From Paenibacillus glycanilyticus (GTDB taxonomy: Bacteria; Bacillota; Bacilli; Paenibacillales; Paenibacillaceae): DNA of 64,000 bases. How positions within the stretch are numbered: the stretch's first letter is position 1; the number at the start of each line of letters is the position of its first letter. The position numbers and the translations under genes were made by a program. The stretch is from contig NZ_JAMBNP010000002.1 in NCBI RefSeq assembly GCF_023715145.1, forward strand, positions 496,001-560,000, written 5' to 3'. The notes under the pieces were generated by a model. It searched no databases, was not told where the DNA came from, and saw only the letters and a list, made by a program, of their open reading frames with translations. Shown in pieces: positions 16,745 to 24,077 of the stretch.

Positions 16745-17404
16745 ATGGCATTATGGCTTGCATTTGTACAAGGCTTTTTATTTTCTTTATCTCTATGTTT
16801 GGATCTTGGCATGGTGAACGTGGCGATTATTAAAACCGGGGTCGAGCGCGGCTTCAAGCCTTCGTTTATGATCGGTTTTGGTTCGTGCTTTGGGGATTTG
16901 ACCTATCTCGCGCTCGCCATGATCGGATTTAGCTTCGTATTGGAAATTACGGTTGTCCGGTGGATTCTATGGATTGCGGGAACGATAGTGCTGCTCTTGC
17001 TCGCCTATAAAATGGCCAGAGAGTCGATTCACCCGAAGATGATCGATTGGAACGCGAGAGAGGGGAGCGGGGAGGTCCGGCAAAAACGAGGGCTTTCCGA
17101 TTTCCTGTTTGGACTTGGAGCGGCGTTGTCCTCGCCTACGGTTATGCTGTGGTTCGTGGCTTCGGCTGGGCCAATTGTAGCCGAGGTGCACGGAGACAGC
17201 CGCTATACGATCGCTGTATTTATCGCGGGCTTTTTTACAGCGGGCCTAGTATGGTCGTTTGGCATGGCTTTCCTCAGCGGAAGGGCAGGCAAAGCGCTAG
17301 GCGCGAAATTCGTGAGAATCATCTCGCTGCTCTCCGCGCTGCTGTTTGTGTATTTTGCGATCCGGGTATTCTGGTCCGGACTGCAGTTTGTGCTTGGCCA
17401 TTAA
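16745..17404 (+). CDS. LysE-family amino-acid exporter
   Basis: The 219-residue protein has five to six hydrophobic segments: about 5-25, 38-60, 66-88, 118-140, 150-175 and 185-210. The N-terminal FVQGFLFSLSLCLDLGMVNV region is the LysE translocator signature, slightly altered from the usual GPD/GPN. Family members export lysine, homoserine, threonine or similar solutes by proton antiport. The start at ATG 16745 is 9 nt after the acetyltransferase stop. A pair of acetyltransferase and exporter might deal with a toxic amine, but this rests on context alone. Confidence 0.85.
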   Translation: MALWLAFVQGFLFSLSLCLDLGMVNVAIIKTGVERGFKPSFMIGFGSCFGDLTYLALAMIGFSFVLEITVVRWILWIAGTIVLLLLAYKMARESIHPKMIDWNAREGSGEVRQKRGLSDFLFGLGAALSSPTVMLWFVASAGPIVAEVHGDSRYTIAVFIAGFFTAGLVWSFGMAFLSGRAGKALGAKFVRIISLLSALLFVYFAIRVFWSGLQFVLGH

Positions 17405-17427
17405 TTCAGGCAATGTGAGGGATTAGG

Positions 17428-18054
17428 ATGTCCGTAGTGAAGCTGCTGGCTTCTCAATTAAGCCGTAATGATGAAGAGCCCAATATCGAGCTGGCACGCA
17501 AGTTAGCAAGCGAAGAGAATTTTGCAAGCATACAAGAAATTATGGACAACCTGTCTAGCAAGGATAAAAAGATTCAACATGATTGCATCAAGGTTGCTTA
17601 CGAGATTGGCGAGCTCCAACCAGAGCTGATTGGCCCATATGCATTAACTTTCATCGAGCTGCTGAAGAGCCGCGACAACCGTATGGTGTGGGGCGGAATG
17701 ACGGCTTTGTCGACGATTGCGGATGTTGCATCGGAAACGATGATCGAACACTATCATCAACTTATCGACGCCATGAAAACGGGATCGGTCATCACAATGG
17801 ATAAAGGTATTCTGACTCTTTCCAAATTAGCAGCCGTCAGCAAGGAAAATAACCGGATGATTGTTCCTTTCTTGCTCCGCCATCTGGAGAATTGCCGTTC
17901 CAAAGAAATTCCGCAGCACTCGGAAAGCGCGCTTCTTGCCGTAACGGCCGAGAATAAAGAAGATTTCTTGAAGGTGCTGCATAAGAGAGAAGAGCAGCTG
18001 ACGGAGGCTCAACGAAAAAGAATCAAAAAGATTTATAGAGCATTGGATTTATAG
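17428..18054 (+). CDS. All-helical HEAT-repeat-like protein
   Basis: The 208-residue protein is predicted to be almost wholly alpha-helical, with about five pairs of amphipathic helices of HEAT type, for example FASIQEIMDNLSSKDKKIQHD, ALTFIELLKSRDNRMVWGG and MIEHYHQLIDAMKTG. No enzyme motif or membrane segment is seen. Such scaffolds bind proteins or nucleic acid. GGGATTAGG precedes ATG 17428. The IS element at 18069 starts 15 nt after its stop codon, and its left-end hairpin probably terminates this gene. Partner and function are unknown. Confidence 0.75.
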   Translation: MSVVKLLASQLSRNDEEPNIELARKLASEENFASIQEIMDNLSSKDKKIQHDCIKVAYEIGELQPELIGPYALTFIELLKSRDNRMVWGGMTALSTIADVASETMIEHYHQLIDAMKTGSVITMDKGILTLSKLAAVSKENNRMIVPFLLRHLENCRSKEIPQHSESALLAVTAENKEDFLKVLHKREEQLTEAQRKRIKKIYRALDL

Positions 18055-18066
18055 CTGCACAGCCGA

Positions 18067-18121
18067 AAAAAGGGGGTGTCCCATAAGTCATTAAATTGAC
18101 AATGGGACACCCCCTTTTTTT
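18067..18121. terminator. Hairpin at the left end of the IS element
   Basis: AAAAGGGGGTGTCCCAT (18068-18084) pairs with ATGGGACACCCCCTTTT (18102-18118), then more T. It can stop transcription coming in from the HEAT-like gene, shielding the transposase, and doubles as the terminator of that gene. Confidence 0.85.
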
Positions 18122-18367
18122 GTCTGGGCTAAACAGCAAACTGCACATTTAAATGTTCTTCCGATCGCCATTGCTCAGGGATTCCTCTGAATCAACGAGG
18201 TAAGGTGGTTGGAATCCCTTCACAAAAACGAACGCTGACGCTTCTCCAGAATCATTTAAATGCTCCGTCTGTCCTTACCCTGTTCATGAAATGCTCAAAC
18301 AAAAAGAAGCCAACCCTTGTTAGAATAGAAGTACCACCAACCATTCTAAATAAAGAGAGGCTTCTTT

Positions 18368-19926
18368 ATGTACAAAGAATATACCATGGATCAGCTGTCC
18401 TTGCCAATGGATTTGCAAGAAGATATCCCCGAAAATCATCTCGTACACGTCATCAACGACGCGGTCAATCGTTTAGATATGAATCTCTTCACGAAAGCTT
18501 ATCCTGGAGGTGGCCGGGACAGCTACCACCCCAAAATGCTCATGAAAGTATCATCTATGCCTACACGCAGCGCATTTACTCTTCTCGCCAAATCGCTAAA
18601 GCGGTTCGCGAAAATATCATGTTTATGTGGCTTGCCGCTAGGCAGCGCCCAGATTTCCGCACCATTAACCGTTTCCGCTCGGAACGGATGAAAGACGTGT
18701 TGGAGACTGTCTTTACCTCCGTGCTTCAGCTTCTCATCGATGAAAACTACGTCAAGCTCGACCATTACTTCGTGGATGGAACAAAGATCGAAGCGAATGC
18801 CAATCGCTACACCTTTGTCTGGGGCAAGGCTGTCGTCAAACAGAAGGTAAAGTTGCAAGAGAAAGTACAGACCTTGTTCGCTGCCATTGAAGAGGCAGAG
18901 AAGCAGGAAGATCAAGCTTTGAATAACCTGGACCTCCCGGAGTTCGGAGAGGCTTCCGCCATCACAAGTGAAAAGCTTGAGCAGGCTGTTCAGCAGTTAG
19001 AAAACAAGCTGCAGGGAAAACCGAAGGACAAACTATTAAAGAAAGCGGTTCGCCTTGTTCGGAGAGATCTTCTGCCTCGCCTACAAAAATATGAAGGGCA
19101 GCAAGAAACACTCCGAAGCCGCAATAGCTTTAGCAAAACCGACACGGATGCAACATTTATGCGCATGAAGGAAGACCACATGCTCAATGGTCAGCTGAAA
19201 CCTGGATATAACGTGCAGATTGGAACAGAGGATCAATTCATCCTCGCTTATAGTATCCACCAACGTCCAACGGATACGCGTTGTCTCCAACCACACCTGG
19301 ACAAAGTGAAAGCTTCCTTCGGACAATTGCCGGGAACGATCATTGCAGACGCAGGTTATGGGAGTGAAGAAAACGATGCTTATCTGGAGTCTGAAGAACA
19401 ACGGGCGCTCGTGAAATACAATACCTACCACAAAGAAAACACCAAAGCGTGGAAACAAGATATTAGCAAGTTCGAGAACTGGTTGTATGACGAAAATGAG
19501 GATGCTTGGACATGTGCAGCAGGTCAGAAACTCCTGTTCCGTCATGAGAGCAGAAGTAACACAGAGAGCGGATATGAAATCACTACTCGCGTGTATCTTA
19601 GTCTCTCTTGCGAGGGCTGCCCGCTGAAGGATAGGTGTACAAGAGCGCAAAGAGATCGAGAAATAAAGGTCAGTATGGAATATCTTCGCCTCAAACAACA
19701 AGCTCGGGAGCAATTAAAGAGCGAAGACGGACATGCCTTGTCGGTTCGACGCATGCACGAACCGGTGAGTGTGTTTGGCCAAATCAAGAATAACCGTGGA
19801 TTTCGCAGATTCCTGCTTCGAGGCTTGCCGAAAGTTAGCCTCGAGGTCGGGTGGCTTTCGCTTGCCCACAATTTAATGAAAAAAGCAGTAAAGGACCAAA
19901 ATCAAAAAATAGCGTTGCAGGGATAG
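18368..19926 (+). pseudogene. IS1182-family transposase, interrupted by a frameshift
   Basis: The protein starts at ATG 18368 behind AGAGAGG in the usual way (MYKEYTMDQLSLPMDLQE, then AYPGGGRDSYHPKMLMK). After K at about 18549 the expected VIIYAYTQRIYSSRQIAKA continues only in another frame. The bases GTATCATCT lack one nucleotide compared with GT(A/G)ATCATCT, so one base is missing at about 18550. The second frame is then open to 19926 with DDE elements HYFVDGTKIEANANRYTF and IIADAGYGSEEN, and the zinc-like CEGCPLKDRC. No classic slippery heptamer is at the junction, so programmed shifting is unlikely. The element is probably immobile unless helped in trans. A sequencing error is the alternative. 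Confidence 0.85.
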
Positions 19927-19948
19927 CCCTCCGCAACGCTATTTTTAT
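19906..19948 (+). terminator. Terminator of the transposase gene
   Basis: ATAGCGTTGC and GCAACGCTAT pair around a GG/CC inner stem (19909-19943), followed by five T; it overlaps the transposase stop codon. Confidence 0.85.
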
Positions 19949-20035
19949 GAAATTCACTTCTTTAATTTACTGATGCGAGCCGTTTCTCTAGCGAGCGACC
20001 ACCTTTTGAGACAGCCCCTTTTCGTCATAGTGAAA

Positions 20036-21025
20036 TTACAGCATCAGAGACAGCAGCTGTTCCTTCGTGACAGGACCGAAGTAAAAGTTCACGTCGATCT
20101 CATCCAGCAGCTCGCCAAGGGATTCCGCATCATAACGCGTACCGATCAGCTTCGATGTAACCTCGCTGGTCTCGCCCCTGCCGAAGAAGTCGCCGAAGAC
20201 GGCGGCGTCCACGATCTTGCCTTCTTCGACCTGCAGGCGGACATCATACGTGCCAGCGCCCTCGATACGCTTGGTCTGGCGTACATTAAAGGCAGGGGAA
20301 CGGCCATAATTCCATTCCCAGCTGCGGTAACGATCGTCAGCCAGCTTCCTTACATTCGCCCAATCCTGCTCGGTCAGCTCATAGACGGGAATTTGCGGCT
20401 CGCCTTCGAAGATGGAGTCCAGCAAATACTGCTTCAATTCCTGAATCGTCATTGGCTCTTGCAGGAACTCGGTTATGTTCGCGACGCGGCTGCGGATCGA
20501 TTTGGTCGCCTTCGAGACATATTTCTCTGCGTTTACCTTCAGGGCGGAGACGACATTCTCAATCTCCGAATTAAACAAGAGAGTGCCGTGGCTGAACATT
20601 TTTCCCTTTGTCGCAAACTGGGCGTTGCCGGAAATTTTGCGTTCACCAACTTGCAGGTCGTTACGTCCCGACAGCTCCGCGTCAACGCCAAGCTTGCGCA
20701 ATGCGCGTACCACCGGCTCAGTGAACTTCTTGAAGTTATGGAACGACTTGCCGTCATCCTTCATGATGAAGCTGAAGCTCAGGTTGCCGAGGTCATGGTA
20801 GACCGCGCCGCCTCCCGACAGCCTGCGTACAACATGGATGCCGTTTTCCCTTACGTAATCCGCGTTGATTTCTTCGACGGTGTTCTGGTTCTTGCCGATA
20901 ATGATGGAAGGCTCATTAATGTAGAAGAGCAGATATTCATCTTCCGGCAGGGACCGTAAAATATATTCTTCGAGCGCCAGATTGAGCGCCGGATCCGTGA
21001 TGTTGTTATTGTCTATAAACCGCAT
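20036..21025 (-). CDS. lplA: Lipoate-protein ligase A
   Basis: The 329-residue protein has the BPL/LplA fold: PSIIIGKNQNTVEEIN, VVRRLSGGGAVYHDLGNLSFSF (about 70-92), GRNDLQVGERKISGNAQ with the catalytic lysine, and the C-terminal accessory domain. It attaches free lipoate, using ATP, to E2 subunits and GcvH. ATG 21025 follows GGAGGAG at 21036-21042, and I reject the in-frame upstream start at 21091. It lies 87 nt downstream of narK on the same strand, with a possible -10 box (minus-strand TATAAT, 21063-21068). Its 3' end touches the IS element, with 13 nt between. Confidence 0.93.
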   Translation of the reverse strand: MRFIDNNNITDPALNLALEEYILRSLPEDEYLLFYINEPSIIIGKNQNTVEEINADYVRENGIHVVRRLSGGGAVYHDLGNLSFSFIMKDDGKSFHNFKKFTEPVVRALRKLGVDAELSGRNDLQVGERKISGNAQFATKGKMFSHGTLLFNSEIENVVSALKVNAEKYVSKATKSIRSRVANITEFLQEPMTIQELKQYLLDSIFEGEPQIPVYELTEQDWANVRKLADDRYRSWEWNYGRSPAFNVRQTKRIEGAGTYDVRLQVEEGKIVDAAVFGDFFGRGETSEVTSKLIGTRYDAESLGELLDEIDVNFYFGPVTKEQLLSLML

Positions 21026-21062
21026 GTGTGATTCTCCTCCGCAAGATTTCGTTACTCCCCAC

Positions 21063-21068
21063 ATTATA
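21063..21068 (-). promoter_or_regulatory. Possible -10 box of lplA
   Basis: The minus strand reads TATAAT 38 nt before the lplA start codon. The -35 region (ATGAAA at 17-nt spacing) is weak. Confidence 0.4.
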
Positions 21069-21112
21069 ACCCCCACGGAAAGATTTTTCATGCGAGAGGA
21101 ACAAAATAATCC

Positions 21113-22327
21113 CTACATGCTGCGTGCTTTGCCGCCGTCCCCAATCCAGGTTTTCTTCCAGTCCATTTGGGCAAAGGCCAGCATCACCACGCTGAGCACC
21201 GCAATCCCGCATAGAATCAGGAAGCCCGGCGTATAGGAACCCGTCGATTGATAGAGGTTGCCAAGAATGAGCGGCAGGGCATAACCGCCGATGCCTCCTG
21301 CTGCCCCAACGATGCCGGTTACCAGGCCTATTTCATCGCCAAACCGCTGCGGCACAAGCTGGAATACCGAGCCGTTGCCCGCCCCAAGGCACATCATCCC
21401 TGCGAATAACAGGGTAATGACCAGATAAAGAGGCGGAAGGCTCGAAATCGAAGCGAGCATAACAGCAGCGCCGGTGTATAGGATCATCAGAACCTTAATG
21501 CCGCCAATTTTATCGGATAAGTATCCGCCAATCGGACGGAAGAAGCTTCCCGCGATGACGCAAAGCGTTGTGAAGTCGGCTGCTTTTACGGCAGACAATC
21601 CGTACTGGGTATTGAAGAAGATCGTCAAATAGTTGGAGAGTCCTACAAATCCGCCGAACGTAACGCTGTACATAATGCAGAACAGCCAGGTATCGCGTTG
21701 TTTTAATATTTTTGCATATTGAGACAGCTTTTTTGGAGCGGGCTGATTCGGGCTGTCTTTGGCAAAGATCGTAAAGACGATAAAAGCAATCGAAATCGGA
21801 ATAAGAGCAAGGCCGAAGACAACCTCCCAGCTGCCGTAATGCTGGGCAATCCGGTTAGCGAACAAGGTAGAGAAGACGGTACCGCTGTTGCCTGCTCCCG
21901 CGATTCCCATAGCGAGACCTTGATATTGCGGCGGGTACCATCGGCTGGCAAGCGGCAGTGCAGCGGCAAAGGATGCGCCTGCCACGCCAAGCAGAAGAGC
22001 AACGATATGAAGATCAGACAGGGAATCAACAAATTTCCAACCCCAGATAAGAGGGATCATCGTAAGCAGCATGCCGAGCTGCCCCGTTCTCTTTGGCCCG
22101 ATATAATCGGTAAGGAAACCGAATACAAGACGAAGGATGGAGCCGCCGAGCACCGGCAGGGCGACAAGGTTCGCTTTCTCGATTGCCGTCATTTCATAAT
22201 CTCCCATAATAACGACGCTAAGCGGACCGATAAGCACCCAGATCATAAAGCTGATATCGAAATACATAAACGCACTAAATAATGAAGGCTTGTGGCCGCT
22301 CTTCCAAAAAGACGTAGGGTTACTCAT
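21113..22327 (-). CDS. narK: Nitrate/nitrite transporter, NarK/NasA family (MFS)
   Basis: The 404-residue protein has twelve hydrophobic segments and the nitrate-porter signatures: GSILRLVFGFLTDYIGPKRTG, then GIAGAGNSGTVFSTLFANR and later GIVGAAGGIGGYALP. The second and third match the two glycine-rich NS motifs of NarK proteins. It imports nitrate across the cell membrane for the divergent nasBC operon. ATG 22327 lies 8 nt after GGAGGG, and the in-frame TTG at 22333 is too close to that site. Its 190-nt leader holds tandem hexaloop hairpins and a terminator, so expression should depend on an ANTAR antiterminator. Confidence 0.93.
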   Translation of the reverse strand: MSNPTSFWKSGHKPSLFSAFMYFDISFMIWVLIGPLSVVIMGDYEMTAIEKANLVALPVLGGSILRLVFGFLTDYIGPKRTGQLGMLLTMIPLIWGWKFVDSLSDLHIVALLLGVAGASFAAALPLASRWYPPQYQGLAMGIAGAGNSGTVFSTLFANRIAQHYGSWEVVFGLALIPISIAFIVFTIFAKDSPNQPAPKKLSQYAKILKQRDTWLFCIMYSVTFGGFVGLSNYLTIFFNTQYGLSAVKAADFTTLCVIAGSFFRPIGGYLSDKIGGIKVLMILYTGAAVMLASISSLPPLYLVITLLFAGMMCLGAGNGSVFQLVPQRFGDEIGLVTGIVGAAGGIGGYALPLILGNLYQSTGSYTPGFLILCGIAVLSVVMLAFAQMDWKKTWIGDGGKARSM

Positions 22328-22412
22328 ATCCAATTCCCTCCAATTATTTATTACCGCATAGCAGACATGCGTTCCCGGGACGAGAGTCTGCTTTCAGCCA
22401 TCTCTAGTACAA

Positions 22413-22517
22413 TAAAAAAAGGTCGCAAGCTGCCCTTGTTGGACAGATAGCGGCCTCTTTGCCGAAGGCGGTACAGCATTGTACCCACCGGATCGTACGG
22501 TCACATCATTGTGAACC
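22413..22517 (-). promoter_or_regulatory. ANTAR-type antitermination leader of narK
   Basis: On the narK mRNA strand, hairpin 1 (22517-22499) is GGTTCAC-AATGAT-GTGACC. Hairpin 2 (22489-22467) has stem GGTAC/GTACC and loop AATGCT. Both loops are six bases with A at position 1 and G at position 4, the ANTAR target consensus. They are followed by an intrinsic terminator: GGCCGC...CTGTCC pairs with GGGCAG...GCGACC (22455-22421), then seven T (22420-22414). ANTAR proteins such as NasR and EutV bind such RNA pairs and prevent termination. No ANTAR gene is in the window. Confidence 0.82.
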
Positions 22518-22525
22518 CAATTCGA

Positions 22526-22555
22526 ATTATAGGGGTATTGTCAATCTCATGTCAA
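22526..22555 (-). promoter_or_regulatory. Promoter of narK
   Basis: Minus-strand TTGACA (22555-22550) and TATAAT (22531-22526) are both perfect consensus boxes, 18 nt apart. With such a strong promoter, control most likely happens in the leader. Confidence 0.85.
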
Positions 22556-22624
22556 TAAACTTAACACCAAATTTCAAAACTTCTGTAAAATGATTTCAAA
22601 AGGCGATTTTTTGCGTTACTTATA

Positions 22625-22653
22625 TTGACATGTAAGCAATCTTCCATTATGCT
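22625..22653 (+). promoter_or_regulatory. Promoter of the moeA-nasBC-mobAB operon
   Basis: TTGACA (22625-22630) and TATGCT (22648-22653) are 17 nt apart. Transcription would start near 22660, just before the first hexaloop hairpin. Confidence 0.8.
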
Positions 22654-22666
22654 CAAAACAACTGAT

Positions 22667-22737
22667 CAGCACAACGATGTGCTGTTAACCTTGGCAACGA
22701 AGCCCGATTCCCTGTTCGATAGGGAGCGGGCTTTTTA
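22667..22737 (+). promoter_or_regulatory. ANTAR-type antitermination leader of the nitrate reductase operon
   Basis: Hairpin 1 is CAGCAC-AACGAT-GTGCTG (22667-22684, perfect six-bp stem). Hairpin 2 has loop AACGAA (22696-22701) on a GGC/GCC stem extended around a bulge. Both loops have A1 and G4. The terminator 5' arm AAGCCCG (22700-22706) overlaps the loop end and 3' arm of hairpin 2 and pairs with CGGGCTT (22727-22733); TTCCCT/AGGGAG strengthen it, and T-residues follow. Hairpin 2 and terminator are therefore mutually exclusive, as in known EutV/NasR leaders. Confidence 0.85.
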
Positions 22738-22772
22738 TGTTCATTTTGGACGGTGGGGGAGGGAGAGCCTGA

Positions 22773-24077
22773 ATGACTACCATGCAAAAGCAGCAGCTTG
22801 TTGTATCCGTAGAAGAAGCCATTCGTCATTTGTGTGAGGGAATGTCCCCTGATCGAACGGAGAAGCTGCCCTTGGAGGAATGCGTAGGCAGAGTACTGGC
22901 GGAAGATTTCTTTACACCGTTTCCGATGCCTCCGTTCCGCCGCGCGGCTATGGACGGATATGCCGTCCGCTCGCATACCATAATTGGCGCCGGTCCAGGC
23001 AGTGAGGTCATGCTCAGAGTGATCGCGGAGATCAAGGCGGGTTCATCCCGGGAGCGGGTAGAGAATTGCACCGGACACCGGCCGATAGACGACAGTGATG
23101 CCGTACGAATTTTTACGGGTGCGCCTGTGCCGCATCGTTACGATACCGTTATTATGCAGGAAGTGGTTACGCCAATTAACGGAGAAGACGGCAAGCCGTT
23201 GTGGATTGCAATAGACCGTCCTCATCCAAGCGGCAAACATATAGCGGAAGCGGGAGAGGATCTTGCGCCGGGCAAGCTGGTTCTGTCGAAAGGCACAACG
23301 ATTGGGGCCAAGGAAATGGCGGTTCTTGCTTCCTATGGCCAGGCGGAAGCCATTGTTTACGCAAAACCCCGGGTTGCTGTATTGCCCGTCGGGGATGAGC
23401 TTATGGAGCCGGGTTTCCCGTTGTCCGCGAACCGTATCTATGATGCGAACGGGCTTGTTGTATATGCCTTCCTGAAGCAGCTTGGCGTAGAGGTCATCCG
23501 CCGGAAGCCGGTTCCGGATCATCCCGCTATTTTGACGAAGGAGATCGAGCTTGCGGCGGAGCTGTCGGATGTCGTTATTACGACCGGCGGCATCTCGGTT
23601 GGCGATCACGATTATGTAGAGATGGCCGCGGCTAATGCCGGCTTCGAGCCGCTGTTTACGAAGGTGCTGATGAGACCCGGAACACCGACCTCGGCCTTCA
23701 AAAAAGGAGATTGCCTGCTGTTAGGCTTGTCGGGCAATCCCTCCGCCTGCTATTCCGGTCTTGAGCTGCTGGTGAAGCCAACCGTTCAATGGTTAAAGGG
23801 GATGAAGAATTACCGTAATCAATGGCTGAAGGGAAAGCTGGAGGATTCGGTCGGCAAGCCATGTCCTTATCCGCGGTATATCCGTTCAATCGCTTCCATG
23901 GAGCTTGGGGTATGGCGAATTTCACCGCTGCCTAACGATAAATCCGGCAACATTGCGGCGTTTGCCGAGGCGAACGCGATTGCCGTTATTCCCGCAGGCG
24001 GAAGAGGCGCGGCGAAGGGCGAGATGATCTCCTTTCTATTACTAACGCATATGGCAAACGGAGGATTAACGTTGTGA
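22773..24077 (+). CDS. moeA: Molybdopterin molybdenumtransferase MoeA
   Basis: The 434-residue protein has the MoeA pattern: RRAAMDGYAVRS (about 56-67), IFTGAPVPHRYDTVIMQE, VAVLPVGDELMEPG, NRIYDANG, TTGGISVGDHDY and GLSGNPSACYSG. It inserts molybdate into adenylylated molybdopterin to finish Moco, which NasC needs. ATG 22773 follows GGGGGAGGGAG. The nasB start overlaps its stop codon. Control by the leader at 22667-22737 ties cofactor synthesis to nitrate use. A separate housekeeping moeA may exist elsewhere in the genome. Confidence 0.94.
   Translation: MTTMQKQQLVVSVEEAIRHLCEGMSPDRTEKLPLEECVGRVLAEDFFTPFPMPPFRRAAMDGYAVRSHTIIGAGPGSEVMLRVIAEIKAGSSRERVENCTGHRPIDDSDAVRIFTGAPVPHRYDTVIMQEVVTPINGEDGKPLWIAIDRPHPSGKHIAEAGEDLAPGKLVLSKGTTIGAKEMAVLASYGQAEAIVYAKPRVAVLPVGDELMEPGFPLSANRIYDANGLVVYAFLKQLGVEVIRRKPVPDHPAILTKEIELAAELSDVVITTGGISVGDHDYVEMAAANAGFEPLFTKVLMRPGTPTSAFKKGDCLLLGLSGNPSACYSGLELLVKPTVQWLKGMKNYRNQWLKGKLEDSVGKPCPYPRYIRSIASMELGVWRISPLPNDKSGNIAAFAEANAIAVIPAGGRGAAKGEMISFLLLTHMANGGLTL

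Larger units (their letters stand above)
18069..20022 (+). mobile_element. IS1182-family insertion sequence, about 1.95 kb
   Basis: The left end, AAAGGGGGTGTCCCATAAG (18069-18087), matches the inverted right end, AAAGGGGCTGTCTCAAAAG (20021-20003), at 16 of 19 positions. Between them lies one IS1182-type DDE transposase with its leader and a terminator. Length fits the family. The left end folds with 18101-18119 into a strong hairpin. I see no clear target-site duplication at the flanks (CAGCCG on the left, CGTCAT on the right). The element sits between the HEAT-like gene and the 3' end of lplA. Confidence 0.88.

Noticed and set aside
18205..18367. Upstream extension of the transposase frame
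   Set aside because: The 573-residue frame from 18205 joins the second half of the transposase to IS leader DNA. The true N-terminus is in the other frame at 18368.
22499..22517. Crp/Fnr site before narK
   Set aside because: The dyad has TCAC outside and GTGA inside (GTTCAC...GTGACC), the wrong orientation for TGTGA-N6-TCACA. It lies in the transcribed leader and fits an ANTAR hairpin.
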